Part shown: positions 51,857 to 59,835 of the stretch, piece after piece
How the letters are laid out: each line of letters begins with the position of its first letter
How positions within the stretch are numbered: the stretch's first letter is position 1
NCBI GenBank assembly: GCA_910578615.1
Contig: CAJTRI010000005.1
Coordinates: 51,175 to 115,174 of the forward strand
DNA: 64,000 nucleotides
From: an uncultured Duncaniella sp.
Lineage (GTDB): Bacteria; Bacteroidota; Bacteroidia; Bacteroidales; Muribaculaceae
Direction of reading: 5' to 3'
Made by a program: the position numbers and the translations under genes
The notes under the pieces: generated by a model
Seen by the model: only the letters and a program-made list of their open reading frames with translations
The model's database searches: none
Told to the model about the DNA's origin: nothing

Positions 51857-52612
51857 TTACATCACTTTGACTCCGGCATTGGTCAGGAGGGCTTTTTGTT
51901 CTGGTGTTATGAGGGAGTCGGTAATGATCGTATCCACCATGCCGAATGATCCGAGACATGCCATGGCGCTTATCCCTATTTTAGATGAATCGGCTGCAAG
52001 ATATACCTCGTCTGCGGCGTTGATCATGGCAGTCTTTACTTCGAGGTCGCTGAGACTGGGATAGGTGAGTTGTAGGGTCGGGGATATTCCGGCAGTGGCG
52101 AGGAACAGTTTGGATGCATGGAAACTTGCGAGACTTTCTGCGGCAAGGCGCCCTGTGAGCGAGAGGGTAGGTGCCTTGAATTCTCCTCCTGTCACGATGA
52201 GGCTGATTCCGGGATTTTCTCCCAGTATCAGGGCGATGTTAAGGGCGTTGGTTATGACGGTGAGATCCTTGCGTCCGGCCAGAAGGCGCGCTATCTCGGT
52301 GGTGGTGCTTCCAGAGTCGAGTATGATGCATTCACCGTCGGCTACGAGGGTGGCCGCCTTGCGTGCTATCTCCTTTTTGAGTTCCACGTTGGTCTGGTTG
52401 AAAAGCTTGCCGGTGCGTGCGAAAGTGCCCACGCCGGTGAGGAATGCGCCTCCGTGTTCGCGCTGCACTTCCCCGGTTGCTTCGAGGGCCTCGAGATCGA
52501 GACGGATGGTGACTTCCGAGACTCCGAATATCCGGCTCAGGTCTTGCACCTTGGCATGTCCGTCCTCGCGGATGAATTCGAGTATCTTGGTTCTACGTTG
52601 CTGTACGGACAT
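51857..52612 (-). CDS. DeoR/GlpR-family transcriptional regulator
   Basis: 251 residues. N-terminal winged helix-turn-helix (RRTKILEFIREDGHAKVQDL ... SEVTIRLDLEALEATGEVQREHGGA, ~6-56), then a sugar-phosphate sensor domain with ISB-like features (ILDSGSTTTEIARLL; VITNALNIALIL; VTGGEFKAPTLSLTG; YLAADSSKIG). Family members repress sugar operons and release DNA on binding a phosphorylated sugar. It lies 7 nt after ribB, and the pair is divergent from the transketolase/kinase/isomerase operon, its likely target. TTTCGTTT boxes over both promoters suggest repression and autoregulation. Confidence 0.93.
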   Translation of the reverse strand: MSVQQRRTKILEFIREDGHAKVQDLSRIFGVSEVTIRLDLEALEATGEVQREHGGAFLTGVGTFARTGKLFNQTNVELKKEIARKAATLVADGECIILDSGSTTTEIARLLAGRKDLTVITNALNIALILGENPGISLIVTGGEFKAPTLSLTGRLAAESLASFHASKLFLATAGISPTLQLTYPSLSDLEVKTAMINAADEVYLAADSSKIGISAMACLGSFGMVDTIITDSLITPEQKALLTNAGVKVM

Positions 52613-52619
52613 TGTCGGA

Positions 52620-53231
52620 CTATTTTGAGTTGGCTATATATTCTGACAGTGATTTTATCGTCACGAGTTTCAGCCCGTGGTGCGCGGCAATCTCTTCAAG
52701 CTGAGGCAGCCGTGCCATTGTTCCGTCAGGGTTGAGTATCTCTATAAGGGCACCGCCCGGACGCAGTCCGGCCAGACGTGTGAGGTCTACGAGGGCCTCG
52801 GTGTGTCCGTCCCGTCCTATTACCCCGTCGGGATGGGCGTAGAGAGGGAAGATGTGGCCGGGGCGAGCGAAGTCTGATGCCGAGACATCGCCTGACACGA
52901 GGGCTTTTATGGTAGCGGCGCGGTCTGATGCCGAGACGCCGGTAGTACATCCATGGCCTTTGAGGTCTACTGACATTGTGAATGGTGTTCCGAGCAGAGA
53001 TGTGTTTGAGTCGGTCATGCGTCCGAGCCGCAGTTCGTCACACCGTTCCTGAGGCAGTGGCACGCAGAGAAGTCCGCGTCCATGGGTAAGCATGAAGTTG
53101 ATTTTTTCGGGTGTGACATATTCGCCGGCAAGTATGAAGTCTCCCTCGTTCTCGCGGTTCTCGTCATCCACGGCTATTATGATTTCTCCGTTGCGCAGTG
53201 CTTCAAGGGCTTCGGGTATCGTGCTTGGCAT
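52620..53231 (-). CDS. ribB: 3,4-dihydroxy-2-butanone 4-phosphate synthase
   Basis: Splits ribulose 5-phosphate into formate and the four-carbon precursor of the riboflavin xylene ring. 203 residues, stand-alone RibB with no GTP cyclohydrolase II domain. Seen: EIIIAVDDENRENEGDFILAG (metal-binding DDExRExEGD, ~15-35), GLLCVPL, TAFTMSVDLKGHGCTTGVSASDRA-type segment (FTMSVD ... TTGVSASDRAATI), and ARPGHIFPLYAHPDGVIGRDGHTEA. It shares a transcript with the DeoR regulator, unusual for a vitamin gene. No FMN riboswitch fits in its ~20-nt leader. Confidence 0.95.
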   Translation of the reverse strand: MPSTIPEALEALRNGEIIIAVDDENRENEGDFILAGEYVTPEKINFMLTHGRGLLCVPLPQERCDELRLGRMTDSNTSLLGTPFTMSVDLKGHGCTTGVSASDRAATIKALVSGDVSASDFARPGHIFPLYAHPDGVIGRDGHTEALVDLTRLAGLRPGGALIEILNPDGTMARLPQLEEIAAHHGLKLVTIKSLSEYIANSK

Positions 53232-53253
53232 ATAATAATGATTTTTGTTTCTG

Positions 53254-53261
53254 CAAAGTTA
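53254..53261 (-). promoter_or_regulatory. -7 element of ribB-deoR
   Basis: Minus-strand TAACTTTG (53261-53254), an exact match 23 nt upstream of the ribB ATG. The expected -33 position falls on the TTTCGTTT box at 53280-53287 and has no TTTG of its own. Confidence 0.55.
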
Positions 53262-53279
53262 CTAAAAATTTTCAGAGGG

Positions 53280-53287
53280 TTTCGTTT
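53280..53287 (+). promoter_or_regulatory. TTTCGTTT box at the ribB-deoR promoter
   Basis: One perfect copy of the octamer found three more times at 53344-53384. It overlies the -33 region of the ribB-deoR promoter, so binding here would autoregulate the DeoR gene. Assignment to DeoR is inference. Confidence 0.5.
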
Positions 53288-53343
53288 GACGGTACATTCT
53301 AAAATCCATTTCAAAAACGAGATATTAAATGATGTTAAATTAA

Positions 53344-53384
53344 TTTCGTTTACTTTCGTTTTGTTTTGTCGTATGATTTCGTTT
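53344..53384 (+). promoter_or_regulatory. Three TTTCGTTT boxes at the sugar operon promoter (putative DeoR operator)
   Basis: Perfect octamers at 53344-53351, 53354-53361 and 53377-53384. The first two are 10 nt apart, one helical turn. The third lies between the -33 and -7 elements of the transketolase promoter, so a bound repressor would block polymerase. Repeated TTTC-type boxes are known for DeoR-family sugar regulators such as AgaR. Four copies in 105 bp are far above chance for an 8-mer. Confidence 0.65.
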
Positions 53385-53395
53385 TGATAGTTTTG
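53365..53395 (+). promoter_or_regulatory. Promoter of the sugar operon
   Basis: TTTG (53365-53368), 19 nt spacer, TAGTTTTG (53388-53395). Predicted start near 53400, leader about 20 nt to the ATG at 53420. Confidence 0.78.
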
Positions 53396-53419
53396 TAGCG
53401 TAACCTACAAATTCAGCCA

Positions 53420-54259
53420 ATGAAAATAGAAGAACTGGTCTTACAGGCCGAACGAAACCGCAGGCGGCTCATCGATGTGGTCTATGCCGCCCATGCCGGA
53501 CATATCGGAGGCGACCTTTCATGCCTCAACGTGCTGACAGCACTCTATTATGACGTTATGAATGTCTCGCCGGATAAGGTGAAGGATCCTGACCGTGACC
53601 GTTTCGTGCTCAGCAAGGGTCATTGTGTGGAGGCTCTTTATGTCACTCTCGAATCCAAAGGCTTTATGGCTCCCGGTGTGCTTGACACACTCGGCCAATA
53701 CGGGTCTATTCTTTCCGGCCATCCTACTATCGAGGTTTCCGGCATAGAGGTCAACACCGGCGCTCTGGGCCATGGTCTTTCGATAGGTGTGGGGATGTCG
53801 ATAGCCGCCAAGATGGACAGCCGTCCTTATCGTACTTATGTCTTGATGGGTGACGGCGAGCAGGGAGAAGGTTCCATCTATGAGGCTGCAATGGCTGCCG
53901 GGCACTATCATCTTGACAATCTTGTCGCCATCATCGACCGCAACCATCTCCAAATCAGTGGAAATACCGAGGACGTTATGGCCCTTGATGACATACAGGA
54001 GCGTTGGAGCGCTTTCGGATGGGATGTTATACGCATGAACGGCGACGATATGGCAGACGTGGTGCGCACGTTCGGGGATATTGACTATTCATGTGGAAAG
54101 CCGCATCTTCTTATCTCTGAGACCACGAAGGGGAAAGGCATCTCTTTTATGGAGAACAAGGCCTCGTGGCACCACGGTGTCCCCACCGCCGAACAGCATT
54201 CCATGGCTGTTGAGGAGATTACAGATAGAATCAAAGAATTAGAGAAACGCATATCATGA
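53420..54259 (+). CDS. Transketolase, N-terminal subunit
   Basis: 279 residues, the PP (pyrophosphate-binding) half of a split transketolase. Seen: SKGH (65-68), HGLSIGVGMSIAAKM, and the thiamine diphosphate motif GDGEQGEG...N (144-151 to Asn175). Works with the next gene, whose ATG overlaps this TGA by 4 nt (ATGA), keeping subunits equimolar. Because it sits in a sugar-specific operon under a DeoR regulator, it is likely dedicated to one pathway, for example moving a two-carbon unit from a phosphorylated rare ketose to glyceraldehyde 3-phosphate, rather than being the housekeeping enzyme. Confidence 0.93.
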   Translation: MKIEELVLQAERNRRRLIDVVYAAHAGHIGGDLSCLNVLTALYYDVMNVSPDKVKDPDRDRFVLSKGHCVEALYVTLESKGFMAPGVLDTLGQYGSILSGHPTIEVSGIEVNTGALGHGLSIGVGMSIAAKMDSRPYRTYVLMGDGEQGEGSIYEAAMAAGHYHLDNLVAIIDRNHLQISGNTEDVMALDDIQERWSAFGWDVIRMNGDDMADVVRTFGDIDYSCGKPHLLISETTKGKGISFMENKASWHHGVPTAEQHSMAVEEITDRIKELEKRIS

Positions 54260-55188
54260 AAGCCTGTCGTAAAAGTTTCACCGACGAACTCCTCGTAAAG
54301 GCCCGCGAGGACAAGGATATAGTGGTGGTGACCACTGATGCCAGAGGGTCTGTCACGCTTACTGATTTTGCCGAAGAGCTTCCGGCCCAGTTCGTAGAGT
54401 GCGGCATTGCCGAACAGAACGCCGTCGGTATCGCCTCGGGCCTCGTCCATAGCGGAAAGAAGGTGTTTGCCTGCGGGCCGGCATGTTTCTATGTGGCCCG
54501 TTCGCTCGAACAGGTAAAGGTGGACATGGCTTATAGCGAGAATCCTGTCAAGATACTCGGCGTGAGCGGAGGAGTGGCTTACGGAGCGCTCGGTGCCACC
54601 CACCACAGTCTTCACGATATCGCAGTCCTGCGCACATTTCCGGGTATGAACATAGTGCTTCCCTCGGATGCGCGCATGACCAGAAAGCTTGTTGACATAC
54701 TTATTGACTATCCATGTCCCACATATGTGCGCGTGGGACGTGCGGGTGTTCCTGATGTCTATGAGAATGATGATTTTGATTTCGCTCCCGGCAAGGCCGT
54801 GAAACTCCTTGAAGGTAACGACCTGACCATAATAGCCGCCGGCGAGACAGTATATCATGCATTACAGGCCGGCAGGCTTCTTGCCGCCGAGGGAATCAAG
54901 GCACGTGTGCTGGACATGTCATGGATCAAGCCCTGTGACGAACAGGCCGTTCTTGACGCGGCTCGTGAGACCAGTCGCATAATAACGGTTGAGGAACACA
55001 GCAGGTTCGGAGGTCTGGGGGCTATGGTGGCTGAGATTCTGGCCGAGAATCCTGTCCCGTTGAAAATTGTCGGTATACCAGACGAGAACGTCGTACACGG
55101 AACCTCGCCGGAAATCTTCCATCATTACGGATTTGACGCGGAAGGTATTGTAAAAACCGCGAAAAATTTCGTAAATTCGCGAAATTAG
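54256..55188 (+). CDS. Transketolase, C-terminal subunit
   Basis: 310 residues: the Pyr domain with the cofactor-activating Glu53 in ECGIAEQNAVGIASGL, a conserved GGVAYGALGATHHSLHDIAVLRTFPGM stretch (donor-phosphate side), and a C-terminal transketolase domain (~180-310; DLTIIAAGETVYHALQA, ITVEEHSRFGGLGAMVAEIL). Pairs with the preceding subunit to form the complete enzyme. It lies 22 nt before the kinase gene. Similar two-gene transketolases are known in apulose-4-phosphate cleavage and as duplicates of unknown role. Confidence 0.93.
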   Translation: MKACRKSFTDELLVKAREDKDIVVVTTDARGSVTLTDFAEELPAQFVECGIAEQNAVGIASGLVHSGKKVFACGPACFYVARSLEQVKVDMAYSENPVKILGVSGGVAYGALGATHHSLHDIAVLRTFPGMNIVLPSDARMTRKLVDILIDYPCPTYVRVGRAGVPDVYENDDFDFAPGKAVKLLEGNDLTIIAAGETVYHALQAGRLLAAEGIKARVLDMSWIKPCDEQAVLDAARETSRIITVEEHSRFGGLGAMVAEILAENPVPLKIVGIPDENVVHGTSPEIFHHYGFDAEGIVKTAKNFVNSRN

Positions 55189-55210
55189 AATTTTCTACCT
55201 TAAATCTACC

Positions 55211-56692
55211 ATGAAAAATCAAGTAATAGCCATCGACCAGAGCACATCGGCCACAAAGGCGATGCTTTTCAGTTCTGAGGGCCGGATGCTTAAAAGGGTC
55301 AACGTGGCCCATCGCCAGATCTATCCCCGCAAGGGATGGGTGGAGCATGACGCCATGGAAATATATGACAATACGCTCTTGGCTATCAGGGAACTCCTTG
55401 ACGGCGAGGTGCCTGAGGCCACCCACTATTCGCTTGCCATAACCAACCAGCGCGAGACCGTGGTGGTATGGGACAAGGAGACCGGCCTCCCGGTGCATAA
55501 CGCCATCGTATGGCAGTGTATGCGCGGCGAGGAGATCTGTCGCAAGCTTGTTGAGGCCGGTCATGAGGAGACAGTCCGCTCCAAGGCCGGACTTCTTATC
55601 GACCCGTTCTTCTCGGCCAGCGGTGTGAAGTGGGTGCTTGACAATGTCGATGGTGCGCGTGAGATGGCCGAGGCTGGCCGTCTTGCCATGGGCACCATAG
55701 AGACATGGCTGATATGGAAGCTGACTGCCGGACGCAGTTTTGTCACAGACTATACCAACGCATCGCGCACGATGCTCTTCAATATCCACACGATGGACTG
55801 GGATGACGACCTTCTCGGTCTCTTCGGCGTGAACCGCTCCATGCTTGCCCGGCCACTGCCGTGTGACAGTATATTCGGTGTCACCACGCTTGACGGACTT
55901 TTCGATACCCCGATTGTCATAGCCGGCGCCATAGGGGATTCACATGGTGCCCTCGTGGGTCAGACATGTTTTGAGGCCGGACTCGGAAAGGCAACTTACG
56001 GTACGGGATCATCGGTGATGGTCAACATCGGCGAGGAGGCCTCGGCAGCGCCAAAGGGGCTTGTCACATCCGTTGGATTTGCTGCGCTTGGCAGGATATT
56101 CTATGCCTTCGAAGGCAATATCCACTGCACTGGCGCCACTCTCAAATGGCTTCAAGACAAGTTGCAGCTAATCGGCTCTCCCGCCGAGACCGAGGAACTC
56201 GCTCTCTCCCTTAAAAGCAACGAGGGGGTATATCTCGTGCCGGCTTTTGCCGGACTCGGGGCGCCATGGTGGAATCCTGCGGCACGCGCGGCTGTCTTCG
56301 GTATGACTCTTGACACCGGCAAGGCCCATGTGGCACGTGCGGCGCTTGAATCGATAGCCTATCAGATTACCGACCTCGTGAGTGCTATGACCGAGCGTGC
56401 CGGCATATCCGTCAAAGGCCTTAGGGTAGACGGAGGCCCGACGCGCAACAATTTCCTAATGCAGTTCCAGGCTGACTGTCTCGACGTGCCGGTTGACATC
56501 TCCGATATAGAGGAGGCATCGGCCTACGGTGCCTTCATAATGAACCGCTACGCTCTCGGTCTCTGGAAGACATTCGGAGAGGCTGCGGCCACACGTAAGA
56601 GCCGTGCCGTGAAGCAGCCTGATGCATCCGTCAGGCCCTTGATGAAAGAGTGGCGTGAAGGATGGAGGACGGCTATTGGAAAACTTATGTAA
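55211..56692 (+). CDS. FGGY-family carbohydrate kinase (GlpK-like)
   Basis: 493 residues. ATP-dependent kinase of the sugar kinase/actin fold. N-terminal phosphate loop IDQSTSATKAMLF, then GWVEHDAMEIY, TNQRETVVVWDK (78-89) and IVWQCMR, all very close to glycerol kinase signatures; catalytic base Asp243 in GAIGDSHGALVGQ; ATP site YGTGSSVMVNIG; and VDGGPTRNNFLMQFQADCL near 410. Despite the GlpK likeness there is no glycerol facilitator or glycerol-3-phosphate dehydrogenase here; the neighbours are transketolase, an isomerase and a sugar permease, so a ketose with a glycerol-like end is a reasonable substrate. Glycerol cannot be excluded. Confidence 0.88.
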   Translation: MKNQVIAIDQSTSATKAMLFSSEGRMLKRVNVAHRQIYPRKGWVEHDAMEIYDNTLLAIRELLDGEVPEATHYSLAITNQRETVVVWDKETGLPVHNAIVWQCMRGEEICRKLVEAGHEETVRSKAGLLIDPFFSASGVKWVLDNVDGAREMAEAGRLAMGTIETWLIWKLTAGRSFVTDYTNASRTMLFNIHTMDWDDDLLGLFGVNRSMLARPLPCDSIFGVTTLDGLFDTPIVIAGAIGDSHGALVGQTCFEAGLGKATYGTGSSVMVNIGEEASAAPKGLVTSVGFAALGRIFYAFEGNIHCTGATLKWLQDKLQLIGSPAETEELALSLKSNEGVYLVPAFAGLGAPWWNPAARAAVFGMTLDTGKAHVARAALESIAYQITDLVSAMTERAGISVKGLRVDGGPTRNNFLMQFQADCLDVPVDISDIEEASAYGAFIMNRYALGLWKTFGEAAATRKSRAVKQPDASVRPLMKEWREGWRTAIGKLM

Positions 56693-56722
56693 AAACAATC
56701 CTTAAACTCTAAAAATACAAAG

Positions 56723-58150
56723 ATGAAAACTGACAAGAAACAATGTTTCGGCGTGATAATCGGAACTCGCGCCTACTTCAACTCCGAACTTGCCCGCGAT
56801 GTGCGTGCCCGGCTTCTTAAAACACTTGAAGAACAAGGCTATGACTATGTTATCCTCCCTGAGGATGCCACTCCAACCGGGAGCAGCAGTATCGAGACCC
56901 GCGAGGACGGTCTGAAATGCGCAGAGCTTTTCCGCCAGAACCGTGACCGCATTGACGGTATCATCGTATCGTTGCCCAACTTCGGCTTTGAGATAGGTAT
57001 AATCAATGCCATCAGTGTTGCCGATCTCAATGTGCCCGTGCTCGTGCAGGCCTGTGATGACGAGAATGACAAGGTTGATCTCGACAGCCGTCGTGATGCC
57101 TTCTGCGGAAAGATTTCGGTATGCAACAATCTCTATCAGTATGGCATACCCTTCACAGATACCACCCTTCACACATATTCGATCCATTCACCCCTTCTGG
57201 CTGAGGATATCAACCGTTTTGCCGGAATATGTCGTGTCGTCAACGGGCTGAGCCATTGCCGCATAGGGCAGATAGGCACCCGTCCTCTCGGTTTCAACAC
57301 CTGTCGTGCGAGTGAGAAACTTCTCCAACGTTCAGGCATCACGGTGGTTCCCGCCGACCTTAGCGAGATTATCTTTGCAGCCGAGTCCATCAAGGCTGAC
57401 GATCCCGAACTTGCAGCCTACATAGCCAAGACCCGTGGTTATGCCGAGGTACCTGCCGAGTATGAGGACAAGGTGGCCAGACAGTGCCGCTTCGGACTGG
57501 CAGTGGAGCGTTGGGTAGAGGCCAACCAGGTTGACGCCGTGGCCATCCAGTGCTGGGATTCTCTGGAACAGAATTACGGATGTGCCGCCTGTGTCACTAT
57601 GAGTATGCTCAGTGACAAGAACATACCGGCCGCCTGTGAGACCGACATTGCCGGAGCCGTGTCTATGCTTGCTCTGACACTCGCCTCCAAGAAGCCCGCA
57701 GCGCTTGCAGACTGGAACAACAATTTTGCCGAGGAGCGCAACAAGTGTGTCTGCACCCACTGTGGCAACTTCCCCCGCCACTTTATCGGCAATGACAATC
57801 TCCGTCTCGGCCCTCTCGGCGTTCTTGGCCGCACACTCGGCAAGATCAATACCTTCGGCGCCGTTTATGCCAAAGTCAGCGAAGGCCCCTTCACATATTT
57901 CCGCATATCTACTGACGATCCTCGCGGCTGCATCAAGGCTTATCTCGGCGAGGGCAGGATGACCAACGACCCATACGGAATGGACGGATGCATCGTGGTC
58001 ACCGAGGTTCCCGAGCTTCAAAAGCTGATGAAATATATATGCAAGAACGGTTTCGAGCACCATGTGGGTATGTGCCGTGCCGATGTGGCAGGTATCATTG
58101 AGGAGGCTATTGAGAGCTATCTCGGATGGGAACTATACGTTCACGAATAA
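56723..58150 (+). CDS. L-fucose/L-arabinose isomerase-like protein
   Basis: 475 residues with the three-domain FucI/AraA fold. Probable metal ligands are the Glu of ACETDIAGAVSML, the Asp of LADWNNNF and the His of FEHHVGMCRADV near the C-terminus. A cysteine cluster (CVCTHCGNFP) is also present. The N-terminal NRDRIDGIIVSLPNFGFE stretch is typical. It is shorter than FucI (~590) and diverged from AraA, so it belongs to the uncharacterised branch. By position it should convert an aldose to the ketose used by the kinase upstream. It lies 30 nt after the kinase and 12 nt before the permease. Confidence 0.8.
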   Translation: MKTDKKQCFGVIIGTRAYFNSELARDVRARLLKTLEEQGYDYVILPEDATPTGSSSIETREDGLKCAELFRQNRDRIDGIIVSLPNFGFEIGIINAISVADLNVPVLVQACDDENDKVDLDSRRDAFCGKISVCNNLYQYGIPFTDTTLHTYSIHSPLLAEDINRFAGICRVVNGLSHCRIGQIGTRPLGFNTCRASEKLLQRSGITVVPADLSEIIFAAESIKADDPELAAYIAKTRGYAEVPAEYEDKVARQCRFGLAVERWVEANQVDAVAIQCWDSLEQNYGCAACVTMSMLSDKNIPAACETDIAGAVSMLALTLASKKPAALADWNNNFAEERNKCVCTHCGNFPRHFIGNDNLRLGPLGVLGRTLGKINTFGAVYAKVSEGPFTYFRISTDDPRGCIKAYLGEGRMTNDPYGMDGCIVVTEVPELQKLMKYICKNGFEHHVGMCRADVAGIIEEAIESYLGWELYVHE

Positions 58151-58162
58151 ATTCCTGACACA

Positions 58163-59179
58163 ATGGTATTAGTCAGCAATTACGCCCTTGCCATCATCTG
58201 TTGCATCTACTGCTGCCTCTGCTGGGGGTCGTGGTCAAACACGCTCAAGATGGTGCAGGACAAGAAGTGGAGCTTCGAGCTTTACTACTGGGATCTTACC
58301 ATAGGTCTCTTTGTCACGGCCCTTGTCGGCGCTCTCACGCTCGGCACTTTCGGAAGCGATGGCCCGTCGTTCATAGACAATCTTCGTGAGTTTGACTTTG
58401 ACAGCCTCAAATGGGCCATTCTCGGAGGTGTGGTCTGGAACTTTGCCAACATCTTCCTTACAGCCGCAATAGCTATAGCGGGAATGTCAATCGGCTTTCC
58501 CATCGGTGGCGGTCTGGGCTGGATAGGAGGCATTCTGTTCAACTATCTCCTCATCATTCTGAGCGGCGAGGTATATCCCGGCAATTCTTCTATGCTGTGG
58601 ATAGGTATCGCCATTATCATTGCCGCCATCCTCATCTGCGGCAAGGTCTATGGGATGATTTCTGCAACCAACAACTCTACCCCTGTCAAGGGTATTCTTC
58701 TGGCTGTGGTTTCGGGTATAGGACTGATATTCTTCTATGGTCTTATAGTGAAGTCTCTCAGTCCCGAGTATGTTGCCGGTGGCACGGGAACGCTGACACC
58801 TTATACAGGTATTGTCGGTTTCGCGATCGGAATCCTTGTCTCGACCCCGATATTCAACGCAATAGCCATGCGCAATCCGGTAGAAGGCAATAAGGTCACC
58901 ATGGCCGATTATCGTCGCGGCTCCATGCGTACCCATCTGATAGGTATACTCGGTGGTGTCATATGGATGAGCGGTATGATTGTCAGCTTTATGGGTGCTG
59001 GCAGTGCCAATCCTGCGGTAGCCTATGCGCTTAGTAATGCCGCGCCCGTCGTGGCTGTCCTTTGGGGGTTCTTCGTATGGAAGGAATTCAAGGGAGCCTC
59101 GCGTGCGACACTCTCGCTTCTCGCCACTATGTTTGTCCTCTTTGTGGTGGGACTGGTGATTATTACCCTTTCCAACTGA
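58163..59179 (+). CDS. Sugar permease (GRP/RhaT-like, DMT superfamily)
   Basis: 338 residues, about ten transmembrane helices. Seen: N-terminal CCLCWGSWSNTLKM, GMSIGFPIGGGLGWIGGILFNYLL (helix 4/5 with the GRP-type Gly-Pro pattern), and C-terminal ALSNAAPVVAVLWGFFVWKEFKGAS, the DMT signature around the last helices. Similar to glucose uptake (GlcU/GRP) and RhaT-type proton symporters. Last gene of the operon, so probably imports its sugar substrate across the inner membrane. No outer-membrane SusCD pair is near. Confidence 0.87.
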   Translation: MVLVSNYALAIICCIYCCLCWGSWSNTLKMVQDKKWSFELYYWDLTIGLFVTALVGALTLGTFGSDGPSFIDNLREFDFDSLKWAILGGVVWNFANIFLTAAIAIAGMSIGFPIGGGLGWIGGILFNYLLIILSGEVYPGNSSMLWIGIAIIIAAILICGKVYGMISATNNSTPVKGILLAVVSGIGLIFFYGLIVKSLSPEYVAGGTGTLTPYTGIVGFAIGILVSTPIFNAIAMRNPVEGNKVTMADYRRGSMRTHLIGILGGVIWMSGMIVSFMGAGSANPAVAYALSNAAPVVAVLWGFFVWKEFKGASRATLSLLATMFVLFVVGLVIITLSN

Positions 59180-59193
59180 CGGCAGAAGTTCCG

Positions 59194-59249
59194 AATATTA
59201 TAAAGTACAGCGCAAACCGCAGCCGGTTTGCGCTGTACTTTATAATATT
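59194..59249. terminator. Bidirectional terminator between the sugar operon and the NUDIX gene
   Basis: Perfect 26-bp stem (59194-59219 with 59224-59249; core GTACAGCGCAAACCG) and a CAGC loop, 14 nt past the permease stop and 14 nt past the NUDIX stop on the other strand. The stem ends in AATATTATAAAG / CTTTATAATATT, with TTTTATG following on plus. Confidence 0.82.
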
Positions 59250-59263
59250 TTATGTTTCCTGAT

Positions 59264-59827
59264 CTATTGAGGAGGATTTAGGGCGAAGTATTTCCAGAGC
59301 GGGGCGGCCATAAGGGCCTGTTTGAGATTGTCGGCCAGCAGCATGTCGTAGACCTCGCGAGGGGAGAGAAGGTGGACGCGTATGTCCTCGGTAGAGTCAA
59401 GATTTTGTTTTGATGTCAGCGTGACTCCGCGTGCTATGTAGGAATAGCACAGATTGTTCTGGCTGCCGGGATTTGCCGAGATGACGCTGTTCAGTTCCCA
59501 TGTACCCCCCGAATAGCCGGTTTCTTCAAGCAGTTCCCGCTTGGCTCCTTCGAGTGGGTCTTCACCCGGCTCTACCACTCCGGCGCAGAGTTCGGTCGCC
59601 GTTATACCGAGGCCGTGGCGGTATTGTCTCACCATCACGAAGTCTCCGTCAGTGGTTATGGCTATGACGTTGACCCATGCCGGATATTCGAGTACATAGT
59701 ATTCGGGATGTATGGTGCCGTTGGGGAGTCGGACTGTGTCGCGCCTGACAGTCAGCCACGGGCGTCGGAAGAGATATTCGCTCCCGAGCAATTCCCATTT
59801 CATTTCGTTGGTGTCGTTGTTCTCCAT
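59264..59827 (-). CDS. NUDIX hydrolase (ADP-ribose pyrophosphatase-like)
   Basis: 187 residues. A complete Nudix box GX5EX7REUXEEXGU is visible: GVVEPGEDPLEGAKRELLEETGYSG. The upstream beta-rich domain (RRDTVRLPNGTIHPEYYVLEYPAWVNVIAI) and ELCAGVVEPGE place it with ADP-ribose/NDP-sugar pyrophosphatases, which clear NDP-sugars or ADP-ribose; exact substrate not shown. It begins 8 nt after the recQ stop and ends at a strong bidirectional terminator. Confidence 0.92.
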   Translation of the reverse strand: MENNDTNEMKWELLGSEYLFRRPWLTVRRDTVRLPNGTIHPEYYVLEYPAWVNVIAITTDGDFVMVRQYRHGLGITATELCAGVVEPGEDPLEGAKRELLEETGYSGGTWELNSVISANPGSQNNLCYSYIARGVTLTSKQNLDSTEDIRVHLLSPREVYDMLLADNLKQALMAAPLWKYFALNPPQ

Positions 59828-59835
59828 ATATTGTT

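Noticed and set aside
53232..53260. FMN riboswitch upstream of ribB
   Set aside because: The leader predicted from the -7 element is only about 20 nt, with none of the FMN core sequence.
55211..56692. Calling the kinase glycerol kinase (glpK)
   Set aside because: Motifs are very GlpK-like, but the operon has transketolase, isomerase and a sugar permease and no glycerol genes, so only the family is stated.
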